A DNA stretch of 64,000 nt, from contig NZ_CP102278.1 of assembly GCF_025149915.1 (NCBI RefSeq), positions 2,676,001 to 2,740,000 of the forward strand, in the 5' to 3' direction. Under the pieces are notes generated by a model, which did no database searches, was not told the origin of the DNA, and was given only the letters and a program-made list of their open reading frames with translations. Made by a program: the position numbers and the translations under genes. Below, in pieces: positions 8,172 to 17,926 of this stretch; positions within the stretch are counted from its first letter, which is position 1; each line of letters begins with the position of its first letter. Source of the stretch: Coprococcus eutactus. Lineage in GTDB: Bacteria; Bacillota; Clostridia; Lachnospirales; Lachnospiraceae.

Positions 8172-9877
8172 ACGGCGGCACCTCCTTCAATAATAAATAC
8201 AAGATGCTGGTATCCTGCGTCACCGTCCATTTCATAAAGAACGTTACCTTTATTTGAAAAAATCGACAGGTCAGCTTCGCAACAGACATTCAGCGACAGT
8301 CGCAGTCCGTTTATATTTGCGAGGCTTATCTGCACACTTGTTAAATTTTCAAGATCTGCTTCAATTACTTCTTCATAAAAATCTAATATCGCAGCAGCAT
8401 TTTTGCCCGAAAGCGCGGAAAGTTCACTGTCCACATACAGAGTATTGCGTACATTTAAAAGCTTTAATGTCTGTAACGATTCGGAAAAAGCTCTCTCAAG
8501 CTCGCTGACTGCAACCTTACAATCTCGGTCGGCAAGCAGTGTCAGATGCTTACGGCGTTTGATATAACTGCATAAAACGGCAATCTCGGCAAGTAGCATT
8601 TTAACTCTGTCTGTATCAGATTTTGAGATTCGGCGGTATTCCTGTGTCAATGCCGAAATGCGGTTGATCTGTTTCTGTGTTGCCGACTGCAATAGATCGA
8701 ACAGTCGGTTTTGCTCCTCCACCTTGCGGCGTTTCGACTCCCGCCTGTATTCATAACGAAGAATCTCATTTCTTTCGGCAAGCTCTTCTGCGAGACATTC
8801 TGATTCTTCCTTAATGGCAAGCAACGCCGACACATCCTCTGTCCATACCGCATAACCGCCGCCGATGGGCATAGTATGTACGGTCAGCCCACCGTCTACT
8901 GTGACAGGAGCTTTCTCGGCTTTTCTCATTGTTTCCTTTGATATAGGTTCAATATTCAACGCTGCATAGCGAATGTTGAAGTCTCTGTCAGTAATTTCTG
9001 CCGATGTGCCGACAGATGAGGCAAAAAGATCTGCGTAACGGCTGTTTGAATGAATATATCCGCAGGCAATGCAAGCCTCGAAACCGAGCATATACATAAG
9101 ACTTTGAAATGCCGTAACGTCACCGAATAAATGTTTCAGCCATGGCGTACCAACATAGTTCAATGCAAGATAAGCCAGTGATATCGCAAATGGAATTACG
9201 GGCAAATAACGATGCTTACCGTTCTTTAACCTGCATTTAAAGAGCATAAAAATAAGCGCTGCTACGGCACAAAGCACCTGCCATGCGATCACGGCAAAAT
9301 AGCACACACCGTAGCCATGATCTGCATCAGACCAGACATCTGCATCTTTAGGAAATGTGAAAACTAATTGATGTAGATCATTCGTAAGCACAAGAATAAG
9401 CAAAGCTCCCGAAACGGCAGACAATAGCCAGACAGATTTCGGCAGTTTATATTCATCGGGCTTGCCCAGAGACATTGCGATCAACAGTGCAAGCATGGGT
9501 ACAAACAGCATTGGCAGATAGAATAGATACCACTGGTATCTTATTGCAACCGGCTGCCAGAATATAAAGTATTTTGCTGAGCGAAAGGTAAACCACAAAA
9601 TCAAAAGCACCGAAACGCCTACCAGATATTGTCCGACCTGTTTCTGCACGATACGTTGGCGGATTGAAATTCCCCAGGCGGCATAAAGCCCGATATAAAT
9701 GAAACTACGCAGATAAGAAAACAGAGTAGGATAGAAGCTTCCTCTTCCAATAAGTCGAAAAGAATATGCCAAAATTACGGCAAACAAGATCAGACTCATA
9801 GGAAGCAAAGGTTCTTTGTGGAGTTTTTTGTGAAGATCTTTATGAAGTATGTTGAAGGTATACGATCTACTCCCCAT
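8168..9877 (-). CDS. 7TM sensor with degenerate kinase-like C-terminus
   Basis: 569 residues. Residues ~25-265 contain seven hydrophobic helices like the histidine-kinase N-terminal 7TM region. A PAS-like segment follows (~280-340), then a basic coiled coil (~345-405). The C-terminal part looks like a kinase dimerisation/ATPase fold, but it has CSYIKRRKHL where an H-box would be and no N- or G-box. It is therefore probably a ligand-sensing partner and not an active kinase. It overlaps the kinase by 4 nt downstream and the c-di-GMP gene by 11 nt upstream; its GAGGTGAAGAGG ribosome site lies inside that gene. Confidence 0.8.
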   Translation of the reverse strand: MGSRSYTFNILHKDLHKKLHKEPLLPMSLILFAVILAYSFRLIGRGSFYPTLFSYLRSFIYIGLYAAWGISIRQRIVQKQVGQYLVGVSVLLILWFTFRSAKYFIFWQPVAIRYQWYLFYLPMLFVPMLALLIAMSLGKPDEYKLPKSVWLLSAVSGALLILVLTNDLHQLVFTFPKDADVWSDADHGYGVCYFAVIAWQVLCAVAALIFMLFKCRLKNGKHRYLPVIPFAISLAYLALNYVGTPWLKHLFGDVTAFQSLMYMLGFEACIACGYIHSNSRYADLFASSVGTSAEITDRDFNIRYAALNIEPISKETMRKAEKAPVTVDGGLTVHTMPIGGGYAVWTEDVSALLAIKEESECLAEELAERNEILRYEYRRESKRRKVEEQNRLFDLLQSATQKQINRISALTQEYRRISKSDTDRVKMLLAEIAVLCSYIKRRKHLTLLADRDCKVAVSELERAFSESLQTLKLLNVRNTLYVDSELSALSGKNAAAILDFYEEVIEADLENLTSVQISLANINGLRLSLNVCCEADLSIFSNKGNVLYEMDGDAGYQHLVFIIEGGAAV

Positions 9878-12800
9878 GCCTCTTCACCTCAATCCTGCCT
9901 CTTCCACTCTCCTTAACATCATAGAGGGCGTTATCCGCCTCCTCATACATCTCATTGAATGTCAGTTCAGTTCTTGCGATCACCGCACCCATGGAGATTC
10001 CTGTTCCGCCCTCAGTGGCCTTCACAGTCAGGTTCACCTTGTCAAATATCTGCTGGGCACGTTCCCTTATCACGTCATCAGACACACTCTTGTTGAAGAA
10101 CAGCATGGCTGCAAATTCATCACCGCCCATACGGCATGCATGGTCATCACCACGGAGTGCCGCCTGCAGTGCCTGTGCCACAAGGACAAGATATTTGTCG
10201 CCATTGTGATGTCCGTAGGTGTCGTTGTACTGCTTGAATCTGTCTACATCCATCATGATCATCACCGCTGTGTGCGTACACTCAAGAAGTCTCTGCTCCA
10301 TGTCACTTCTAAATGCCGCATGGTTCAAAAGTCCTGTGAGGGGATCTGTACGATAGGTATTCTCCCAGTTTCTGAGTCTCACATCCGCCTTATTCTGCTC
10401 CGCATCTGTCAGCATCTTCAAAGCATATGTACTTGATACATCCACTATTACTATTTCTCCTCTGTCTTTCTGAAGTGCCGAATCATAAAACATTCTTCCA
10501 GTGCATAATACATATATATCCCTGCCATCCTTCCTATGTATCTTGTGTTCCTGAAATACAAATGTGCTCTTTGCCAGATTCGCATTTACCTGACAGAGAT
10601 ATTCTGTTTTATCCTCGTCCGGTATAAGGTCGATCTGGGTTATGATATTATTCTCTATGTCCTCCTTGCTGTAACCCGTAAGTTCCTCAAAATTATCGTC
10701 TACAGATATGATCCTCCAGCTTTCATCCACCAGATATCTGCTATATTTGACTGCATGTACACGAAACGCATCCTTGCCATATTCAGTAGAATCCACCATC
10801 TGTCTGCGCGCCATAATCCGGATCTCTGTCTGTTCGTCGTCTGTGCTGGTGCCATCACCATCAGAGTCCGCCAGACCATCTCCTGGAGCAGTTCGATCAC
10901 CAACATTCTCTCCATTACCATCTGCACCGACACCACCATCAGCAGCCCTCTGCTTTGATTCATTTTCCAGTGAATTCGCATACTTCTCTGAGACAAGCCT
11001 GATAAACTCAGAAACTATATATGGATCAAACTGGCTGCCCGCGCAGCTCTTTAATTCTTCTATCGCTTTTGATATCGGCATACCCTTTCTGTAAGGTCTG
11101 TCATTGATCATTGCGTCAAATGCATCGACCACCGCGATCACACGTGACAGAACCGGTATGCTTTCACGGCTCAGTCCATCCGGATATCCATTTCCATCCC
11201 ATCTCTCATGATGATGCCTTATCTCCTCCGCGATCTGTCTGAGTTCTGTGTTGCTCATGGCGATCTCATAACCCTTCTCAACGTGGGAACGCATGATCTT
11301 CCATTCCTCATCCGTGAGTTTTCCCGGCTTGTTGAGTATCTCCATAGGAACTCCTACCTTCCCTATGTCATGGAGCAGACAAAGCAGCGCCAGCTTGCTC
11401 TGCTGGATATCTGACAGCTCTATTCGTCTGCCAAGCTCAGCCCCCATCTCCTGTGTACGACGCACATGCTGTTCCGTATCGCTGTCACACTCCTCAAGAG
11501 CCCTTATGAGTGATGTCAGCATATCTGAGTGCGATGATTCACTGTCCACAAGCTTTTTTGTCTTCATGGCTGTTGCCGCATCAATGATTGCAGCGACGAT
11601 GCTCTGTCCCTCATCCGCAGCCACCCCCACTGCATACTGTATACTTCCATCATACTGTTCTTTGACCTTTTCGACACATGCCGCCATCTCTTCCTCACTG
11701 CTGTGACTGCAAAGTGCTATCAGGTGCGCATCAATACCCCTGACATAATATGTTCTCTCCGGAAAGTTCTTTCTCATGATGCCCGCAAGTGCATTTATCC
11801 TCTGGTCACCCGCCTGATTACCGCGCGTGCTGTTGATCACAGACAATCCGTTGATATCGCATATTGCCACTCCAACCGGAAACGTAAAATGGTCCACCTC
11901 TTCCATGGCAAGTCTCTGAAAGCTATCCCATTTCTGAAATCCTGTAAGCATATCCGTCTCCAGAGATATATCAGAAAATACAAACATCTGACCAAGTCTG
12001 CGTCCTTCCTTGTTGTCAAGCCTTCTGATATCGCACCTTAAAGGTCTGTCTCCATCATCACCTTTTATATAGCACTGCAGAGAAAAACTGTCGTCATCAG
12101 CTGCAAGATCAACGGACAGATCATACGTCTCAAGAAACTGCTGCAGATTCTCGCATTTGCAGAGGAGTTCCTTTCCAAGGAAATCATCCGCCCTGTCATT
12201 GTGCAGGATCAAATGATTGTCATAATCAAACAAAACTATTCCCTGACCTATATTCTCGAATATGTTTGTCTTTAGTTTGTTGAGCATTCCATGGGTTGAA
12301 TAATTAAAGCAGCTCCAATACAGAATATATGATGTAAGACTGTAGCCACAGATGGAATAATCCAGAAGTTTGTACACCTCCGCTCCCGGAACGTAGAGAA
12401 ATATTGCATTTATCCCGACAAGCGCAAGAAGTCCCAGGATGACACTGCTGTACTGCAAACGATATTCATGTGGGATCTTGCAAAGCTTCTTTAAAAGGAG
12501 TATGAGTACCACTCCCACCAGCGCATATGAAAAAACCAGATGCATATCATACAGCGGTTTCATATCATAGCTGTATTTTGCTATCACGGTGTCTCTTCTG
12601 ACATACCCTATCGCTATATTTTTGAATGGATTTATGGCAAATATTACAAGCTCATACAGGCAGTAAAAAAAGCATACGCCTATCGCTGCTCTTCCATACT
12701 TTGAAAAACGTCCTTTTGTAAAATAAACAATAAATATGAGCAGACATACCAGCATATAATCAATGCTTACGAAATATATACTCGACATGACGGACATGGC

Positions 12801-12992
12801 CATATACGAATCACTTATAATGCTGATAAGATAACTGATATCGACTATAGCTGCTCCTATGCAGGCAAGTCCCAGAAACCTTCCCGTCGTCTTATTCTTT
12901 TTTATGGATTTCATCGCCAGTATAATATCCATGACGGCTATTATAATTGACGAAAAGACATATATCTTTAAAACGACTTCATTCATACTCAT
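9867..12992 (-). CDS. Membrane c-di-GMP enzyme: HD-GYP plus GGDEF
   Basis: 1041 residues. A membrane region of about seven helices (5-230) is followed by a PAS-like segment (~240-340). A degenerate GGDEF-like domain comes next (~341-480), with RGIDAHL in place of the GGDEF loop. The HD-GYP phosphodiesterase has HDIGK at 541 and HHERWDGNGYP at ~594-604. After an acidic Gly/Asp-rich linker come a second PAS and a complete diguanylate cyclase (MGGDEF, 955-960) with an RGDD inhibitory site five residues upstream. The protein could both make and degrade c-di-GMP, with separate sensory inputs. It heads the operon leading into the 7TM/kinase/regulator genes. Confidence 0.9.
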   Translation of the reverse strand: MSMNEVVLKIYVFSSIIIAVMDIILAMKSIKKNKTTGRFLGLACIGAAIVDISYLISIISDSYMAMSVMSSIYFVSIDYMLVCLLIFIVYFTKGRFSKYGRAAIGVCFFYCLYELVIFAINPFKNIAIGYVRRDTVIAKYSYDMKPLYDMHLVFSYALVGVVLILLLKKLCKIPHEYRLQYSSVILGLLALVGINAIFLYVPGAEVYKLLDYSICGYSLTSYILYWSCFNYSTHGMLNKLKTNIFENIGQGIVLFDYDNHLILHNDRADDFLGKELLCKCENLQQFLETYDLSVDLAADDDSFSLQCYIKGDDGDRPLRCDIRRLDNKEGRRLGQMFVFSDISLETDMLTGFQKWDSFQRLAMEEVDHFTFPVGVAICDINGLSVINSTRGNQAGDQRINALAGIMRKNFPERTYYVRGIDAHLIALCSHSSEEEMAACVEKVKEQYDGSIQYAVGVAADEGQSIVAAIIDAATAMKTKKLVDSESSHSDMLTSLIRALEECDSDTEQHVRRTQEMGAELGRRIELSDIQQSKLALLCLLHDIGKVGVPMEILNKPGKLTDEEWKIMRSHVEKGYEIAMSNTELRQIAEEIRHHHERWDGNGYPDGLSRESIPVLSRVIAVVDAFDAMINDRPYRKGMPISKAIEELKSCAGSQFDPYIVSEFIRLVSEKYANSLENESKQRAADGGVGADGNGENVGDRTAPGDGLADSDGDGTSTDDEQTEIRIMARRQMVDSTEYGKDAFRVHAVKYSRYLVDESWRIISVDDNFEELTGYSKEDIENNIITQIDLIPDEDKTEYLCQVNANLAKSTFVFQEHKIHRKDGRDIYVLCTGRMFYDSALQKDRGEIVIVDVSSTYALKMLTDAEQNKADVRLRNWENTYRTDPLTGLLNHAAFRSDMEQRLLECTHTAVMIMMDVDRFKQYNDTYGHHNGDKYLVLVAQALQAALRGDDHACRMGGDEFAAMLFFNKSVSDDVIRERAQQIFDKVNLTVKATEGGTGISMGAVIARTELTFNEMYEEADNALYDVKESGRGRIEVKRHGE

Positions 12993-13178
12993 TCCTCCTG
13001 AATCGCAGCAAAATATGGTTATATTTTACTACGTATCAAGATATGGGGCAATGCGGAAATTTTACCTATTCTCTCCCTTTTGCACATAAATTTCACTTGA
13101 TCTGACGGAATTCAAATATTGAACACACCTGCATTTGATGATAAAATTTACTATATTTATTGAATTTGGAGAACTAAG

Positions 13179-14006
13179 ATGCAGAAAAAAATCGCTCTAA
13201 TAAATGATGTTACAGGATTCGGAAGATGTTCCATCGCTGTCATGGCACCGATAGTGTCCGCCATGAAGATCCAGGCAGTCACTGTGCCGACGGCAATACT
13301 ATCTACACATACACAGTTTCCTATATTTTACTTTGATGACTACACACCAAAAATGCGGGATTACATCCAGACCTACAAAGATCTGGAGCTGCAGTTTGAT
13401 GCCATATCCACAGGATTTCTCGGCTCTGAGGAACAGGTTGATATAGTTATCGACTTTATCAAATACTTTAAAAACGAGAAGAATTTTGTTATCGTCGATC
13501 CAGTCATGGGTGACTACGGCAAGCTGTACCCAACCTATACCGCGTCTATGTGCAGCAAGATGAAGGAGCTTGTAAAATATGCCGACATTATCACTCCTAA
13601 TCTGACGGAGCTTTGCACCCTCCTTGATCTTCCATATCCGGAGCACACTGTGACCGTGAACGAGCTAAGGCAGATGTGCATGACCCTGGCGGAGCAGGGA
13701 CCGGAACATATCGTTGTGACAGGAATACATTTCAATAAGACTCAGATAGCCAACTTCATCTACAACAAGGATGAGGATTTCCAGATGGTCATGGTTGACA
13801 GGATCGGCGGCGACAGGAGCGGCACCGGAGATGTGATCGCAGCCATCATTGCGGGTATGTATCTGAACGGACACAGCGTCTATGAGTCCGTGAAAAAGGC
13901 CGCTTCATATGTATCAAAGTGCATAAGCTACTGCGTTGAGAACAATGTTCCGGAGAACTGGGGACTGTGCTTTGAAATGTACATGAAAGACCTGACAGAG
14001 GCATGA
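13179..14006 (+). CDS. pdxK: Pyridoxal/pyridoxamine kinase
   Basis: 275 residues; ribosome site TTTGGAGAAC. A ribokinase-fold vitamin B6 kinase that phosphorylates pyridoxal or pyridoxamine with ATP. The N-terminal INDVTGFGRCS, the central IVDPVMGDYG and the C-terminal anion-hole segment RSGTGDVIAA with catalytic Asp are all present. Length is normal for the family. A paralogue with a different active-site flank (RFPGTGDIF) lies at 21749-22567. It is transcribed divergently from the c-di-GMP operon; the 186-bp gap should hold both promoters. Confidence 0.88.
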   Translation: MQKKIALINDVTGFGRCSIAVMAPIVSAMKIQAVTVPTAILSTHTQFPIFYFDDYTPKMRDYIQTYKDLELQFDAISTGFLGSEEQVDIVIDFIKYFKNEKNFVIVDPVMGDYGKLYPTYTASMCSKMKELVKYADIITPNLTELCTLLDLPYPEHTVTVNELRQMCMTLAEQGPEHIVVTGIHFNKTQIANFIYNKDEDFQMVMVDRIGGDRSGTGDVIAAIIAGMYLNGHSVYESVKKAASYVSKCISYCVENNVPENWGLCFEMYMKDLTEA

Positions 14007-14109
14007 CATTTTTCATCCATTTTTACGCGACATACTTTTATTGTATGTATATTTGAACTGTGTTCTATCACAGCAATATCACAATTTTAATTATATGGAG
14101 ATACTAACT

Positions 14110-14769
14110 ATGGTTTTATACACTGTAACCGGAAAAGTCGGTGAGGAAGGTTACCTCGACATTGCAAAGAGCGGGGATCTCACAGGCAAAAATATATATG
14201 TAAACATGACAAACAAATGTCCATGCAGCTGTGTGTTCTGCCTGAGGCAGACAAAAAAGCAGCAGGAGAACAATACTCTCTGGCTGAAGGATGGCGAGCC
14301 TTCTATAGAGGAGGTTCTGGAACTTTTCTCAAAGTATGACCTGAATATCATAAATGAACTTGTATTTTGTGGATTTGGCGAGCCTCTTGAGAGACTTGAA
14401 GATGTGTGCGCGGTGATCGATTCACTGAAAAACACATATCCCAATCTCAAAGTCCGTCTCAACACCATCGGGCTTGCCAATCTTATATATGGGAGAGATG
14501 TCACACCAGAGCTTGAGGGTCGATTCGACACTGTATCAATATCCCTGAACGCCCCTGATGAAAATGAATTTCTTGAGCTGACCAGATCACGCTATGGGAT
14601 CCAGTCCTACGCGGCCATCAAGGATTTTGCCGTTCTTGCCAAAAGGTACGTGCCACACGTTGTCATGACAGTTGTTGACAAGGTCATGCCCGAGGATAAG
14701 ATCGAGCTATGCCGCCAGATATGCAAGGATTTAGGCGTGACTTTGAGGGTTCGCCCATTTGAAAATTAA
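14110..14769 (+). CDS. TatD-associated radical SAM protein
   Basis: 219 residues from the ATG at 14110, chosen because GGAG lies 9 nt upstream; the frame is open from 14041 without a good ribosome site. A CxxxCxxC cluster motif (CPCSCVFC) binds the SAM-cleaving 4Fe-4S cluster, followed by a CGFGEPLERLED glycine-rich segment. The compact size and sequence fit the family that sits beside or fuses to TatD nucleases (TIGR04038). No tatD gene is adjacent here. Its substrate is unknown. Confidence 0.85.
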   Translation: MVLYTVTGKVGEEGYLDIAKSGDLTGKNIYVNMTNKCPCSCVFCLRQTKKQQENNTLWLKDGEPSIEEVLELFSKYDLNIINELVFCGFGEPLERLEDVCAVIDSLKNTYPNLKVRLNTIGLANLIYGRDVTPELEGRFDTVSISLNAPDENEFLELTRSRYGIQSYAAIKDFAVLAKRYVPHVVMTVVDKVMPEDKIELCRQICKDLGVTLRVRPFEN

Positions 14770-14807
14770 CCGCATTTTACAGTGACACTTACAAAGGAGG
14801 TACCGCT

Positions 14808-15686
14808 ATGTTTCAATCTCTAGAGTTAAAACACCCAAGATTTTATCAGGCATTCCGCCTGTTCATCGTCGTATTTGCATCTATACTATACGCATGGAAT
14901 CTCCGATGCTTTGCCAAGACCGCAGGACTGTTTCCAAGCGGGTTCTCCGGAGCATCCCTGCTTCTCCAGAACATTGGAATAAAATTTCTGCACATAAGCG
15001 TGCCTTTTGCTGTGTTCAACATTGGACTGAATCTGTTTCCCACATACATATCATACAAATATATCGGCAAAAGATTTACCCTCTATTCGATCATAGTCAT
15101 TCTTCTGTCGAGTATATTTGTGGATATTCTGCCATCATATGTATTCACTGACGACATAATGCTTGTAAGCCTGTTCGGCGGTCTCATCAATGGACTCGCC
15201 ATCAGCCTGTGCCTGAACGTTGGAACCAGCACCGGGGGAACTGATTTCATCAGCATATTCCTGTCCCACCAGAAGGGTATAGATGCGTGGAACTACATAC
15301 TGCTCGGAAACATCGTGATGCTGATCGCAGCCGGAGCGCTGTTCGGCTGGTCAAAGGCTCTGTACTCCATCATCTACCAGTTCTGCAGCACACAGGTGAT
15401 CCAGCTTCTATATAAGAGATATAAGAAAGAAACGTTGTTCATCATCTCCGACAAATCAAATGAGATATATCATGCCATCAAAGATCTGACAAATCACGAC
15501 GCCACATTATTCACCGGAATTGGCTGCTATGAGGAGAAGGAGAAAACCCTTATCTATTCTGTCATCAACGCTGAGGCAAAGCGTGAGCTCATCCCGATGA
15601 TCCGTGGAATAGATGAGCACGCATTCATCAACGTGGTGAAGACCGAAGAGCTGGACGGAAGATTCCATGATATTCCGCACGACTGA
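14808..15686 (+). CDS. YitT family membrane protein
   Basis: 292 residues, behind a consensus AAAGGAGG. Five or six transmembrane helices (~15-195) have the family's LFPSGFSGASLL and GTSTGGTDFI motifs. A C-terminal soluble DUF2179 domain follows (~205-290, TLFTGIGCYEEKEKTLIY). YitT proteins are widespread in Firmicutes and their transport role is unproven. It lies 38 bp after the radical SAM gene and may be cotranscribed with it. Confidence 0.9.
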   Translation: MFQSLELKHPRFYQAFRLFIVVFASILYAWNLRCFAKTAGLFPSGFSGASLLLQNIGIKFLHISVPFAVFNIGLNLFPTYISYKYIGKRFTLYSIIVILLSSIFVDILPSYVFTDDIMLVSLFGGLINGLAISLCLNVGTSTGGTDFISIFLSHQKGIDAWNYILLGNIVMLIAAGALFGWSKALYSIIYQFCSTQVIQLLYKRYKKETLFIISDKSNEIYHAIKDLTNHDATLFTGIGCYEEKEKTLIYSVINAEAKRELIPMIRGIDEHAFINVVKTEELDGRFHDIPHD

Positions 15687-15778
15687 TGATCAATGAACTG
15701 CCACTTGTATCCGAACGATCAAATACCTTTACGAAATGAATGCACAATAAACATTCCTATCACCAATATACATATCTC

Positions 15779-17131
15779 TTATAAGTTGGCCTTATACAGC
15801 GTACCGCGCCTCTCCATCCACACAAATGCTCCCACGCATATCACTATGGATATAAATGATCCCGCCGGCGCCGCAAATCCCATCGGGAACAGAGTGTCAG
15901 GATATTTGACAGATGCCAGATATGATCCCGGGATTCTTGCACATACTATGGCTATCAGGTTGTGAATAAACCCTATATAGGATTTGCCATAGGCACAGAA
16001 ATATCCGGTGAAGCTGAAGTGGATTCCTGCTAATACACAGTCCACGATATAGCTGCTTATATACTGGACACCCATGGTCACAACCACCTTGTTCTTGCTG
16101 AAAAGTCCCACGAGCTCAGGTGCAAACAGTTCAACAACAGCTATTGCAATGACTCCATAAGCCACTATGATCCCCAGTGCATACCTTAGTATCTGTTCTG
16201 CCCGGTCATGCTTTCCTGCGCCGATATTCTGGGCGGCAAGCGCGGACACGGTCGCCAGCATGGAGGATGGCACTATGAATATAAAGCTTATCATCTTCTC
16301 CACAACTCCAACTGCGGCGGCATCATTTACACCACGGTTGTTGGCTATGACTGTTATCACGATGAAAGCGATCTGTATGCATCCGTCCTGTACTGCCACC
16401 GGGAGACCTATCTTTACGATCTCTCCGAGCACAGATCTTCTCGGAACGAAATCATTTTTCGCAATTATCAGCCCTGTATTCATTCTCCTTATCGCCACAA
16501 ATGATATTATAACGCTGAATGTCTGCGCCAGAGTCGTTCCTAGAGCAGCGCCAAGAGGGCCCATGCCACAGGCACCTATAAATATGTAATCAAGTGCTAT
16601 ATTAAGGCCACACGCAACCGCAATGAAATACATAGGACTCTTAGAATCTCCGAGTCCTCTGAATATCGAGCTTATCACGTTGTATGCTGTTATAAATGGA
16701 ATTCCTATAAAGCAGACTATCAGATAATCCGTGATTCCTTTGACAGCCTCCTCTGGGGTATCCATGACCGCAACTATTGGATTTATAAAAATGAGCAGCA
16801 TTACTGTAAGTACTACTGATATTATCATGAAGATGGTGACTGTATTTCCTATGGCCGCCTGGGCATCCTGAAGCTTTTTTGCCCCCACTGCTTTTCCTAT
16901 GACAACAGTTGTTCCCATGGCAAGGCCAACCAAAATCACCGTGAGCATATGCATGACCTGAGATCCATTTGCAACCGCTGTGGTGGCCCCGGCATCCTTG
17001 CCACAGAACTGTCCTATGATGAACAGATCCGCCATCCCATATAATGTTTGCAGAAAATAAGATAAAAGATAAGGCAGCGCAAAATACGCCATTGTCTTTG
17101 GCACACTGCCGGTCGTAAGGTTCTTCTCCAT
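15779..17131 (-). CDS. MATE family efflux transporter
   Basis: 450 residues with twelve predicted helices in two similar halves (TTAVANGSQVMHML in the first; AAAVGVVEKMISF in the second). MATE proteins export cationic compounds in exchange for Na+ or H+. The start at 17131 (MEKNLTTGSVPKT) follows a modest GAGGAC site and the length is typical. It converges with the YitT gene. A palindromic repeat (17159-17191) separates it from cynS. A second MATE gene lies at 50207-51649. Confidence 0.92.
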   Translation of the reverse strand: MEKNLTTGSVPKTMAYFALPYLLSYFLQTLYGMADLFIIGQFCGKDAGATTAVANGSQVMHMLTVILVGLAMGTTVVIGKAVGAKKLQDAQAAIGNTVTIFMIISVVLTVMLLIFINPIVAVMDTPEEAVKGITDYLIVCFIGIPFITAYNVISSIFRGLGDSKSPMYFIAVACGLNIALDYIFIGACGMGPLGAALGTTLAQTFSVIISFVAIRRMNTGLIIAKNDFVPRRSVLGEIVKIGLPVAVQDGCIQIAFIVITVIANNRGVNDAAAVGVVEKMISFIFIVPSSMLATVSALAAQNIGAGKHDRAEQILRYALGIIVAYGVIAIAVVELFAPELVGLFSKNKVVVTMGVQYISSYIVDCVLAGIHFSFTGYFCAYGKSYIGFIHNLIAIVCARIPGSYLASVKYPDTLFPMGFAAPAGSFISIVICVGAFVWMERRGTLYKANL

Positions 17132-17158
17132 TATATATGTCCTCGTCTTTCATGTTGA

Positions 17159-17191
17159 TGTGGACGGAGGTACCTGTCCCCTCCGTCCACA
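17159..17191. repeat. GGACGGAGGTACC-type palindromic repeat
   Basis: A 10-bp arm (TGTGGACGGA) and its complement flank GGTACCTGTCCCC. The same GGAGGTACCTGTCCC core occurs at 25715-25772 (twice), 39547-39576, 50171-50200 and 56951-57037 (twice, inverted). All copies are intergenic. Confidence 0.85.
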
Positions 17192-17236
17192 CATGATATT
17201 AAACCTTACAACAATTGTAATGTCAACACATCAACT

Positions 17237-17716
17237 CTACCAAGGATACTGACCCTTCTTGGCATATGGCAGGAGTTTTCCGTCAAACTTGATGATGACT
17301 CTGTGGTTGCCCTCGGCATCCTCAGTCACATCCACGTCAAGGCCAAAATCGATGGCACTCATGATGGCATTGCCGCCCTGCTCATGGATTATGTCCTTGA
17401 TGGCAGGACCATATGTATCAATGACCTCATGAAGTCTGTAGAGAATAGGATCCGTGTTGCCCTTATATGGGTGCTCTGCAAGAAATGCCGTGGCTGACTT
17501 GTCTATTCCCAGTGCTTCTGCAAGCTTATCGCAATATTCTTCAGGCACATACTGCTGTCCCTCAAATGCTGATGCGAGCCATACTTTATTCACACCTATT
17601 TTCTCTGCCAGCGCCTCATATGTGAGTCCGTTTGCCTTTTTTGCTGCCTTCATAGCGTCAAGTTCATCTGCGTGCTGCAATCTGATAAGATAATCTGCAT
17701 TGTTCATCGGTGTCAT
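17237..17716 (-). CDS. cynS: Cyanate hydratase (cyanase)
   Basis: 159 residues from the ATG at 17716, chosen because GAGGAGG lies 8 nt upstream; the frame runs open to 17782 through a hairpin. An N-terminal helix-turn-helix-like domain (TYEALAEKIGVNKVWLAS) precedes the catalytic domain. The Arg, Glu and Ser residues of the family active site appear in LYRLHEVIDTYG and NAIMSAIDFG. Cyanase converts cyanate and bicarbonate to CO2 and ammonia (via carbamate). No carbonic anhydrase or cyanate transporter gene is adjacent. A strong terminator-like hairpin sits immediately upstream. Confidence 0.93.
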   Translation of the reverse strand: MTPMNNADYLIRLQHADELDAMKAAKKANGLTYEALAEKIGVNKVWLASAFEGQQYVPEEYCDKLAEALGIDKSATAFLAEHPYKGNTDPILYRLHEVIDTYGPAIKDIIHEQGGNAIMSAIDFGLDVDVTEDAEGNHRVIIKFDGKLLPYAKKGQYPW

Positions 17717-17761
17717 AATATCATCCTCCTCAAAAATCTGTACGGATATAAAATCCATCAT

Positions 17762-17799
17762 AAAAAAATAGAGGCACTGCAAGATTATGCAGTACCTCT
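17762..17799 (-). terminator. Hairpin with T-run just upstream of cynS
   Basis: A 12-bp stem with one mismatch (AGAGG-ACTGCA) and a 6-nt loop runs into TTTTTTT on the minus strand. The T-run ends about 45 nt before the cynS start. It could terminate the esterase operon (stop at 17927) or act as a leader attenuator for cynS. Confidence 0.75.
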
Positions 17800-17926
17800 T
17801 TGTACATCTGAGCTAATAATAGTCCTCTATCCCCAATATTGCAATACACAATATTATTTATTTTAATTTAATTCTTCAAATATCTATGCCAATCTGAACA
17901 TTATCATTCTCTTAATCGCATACTTA

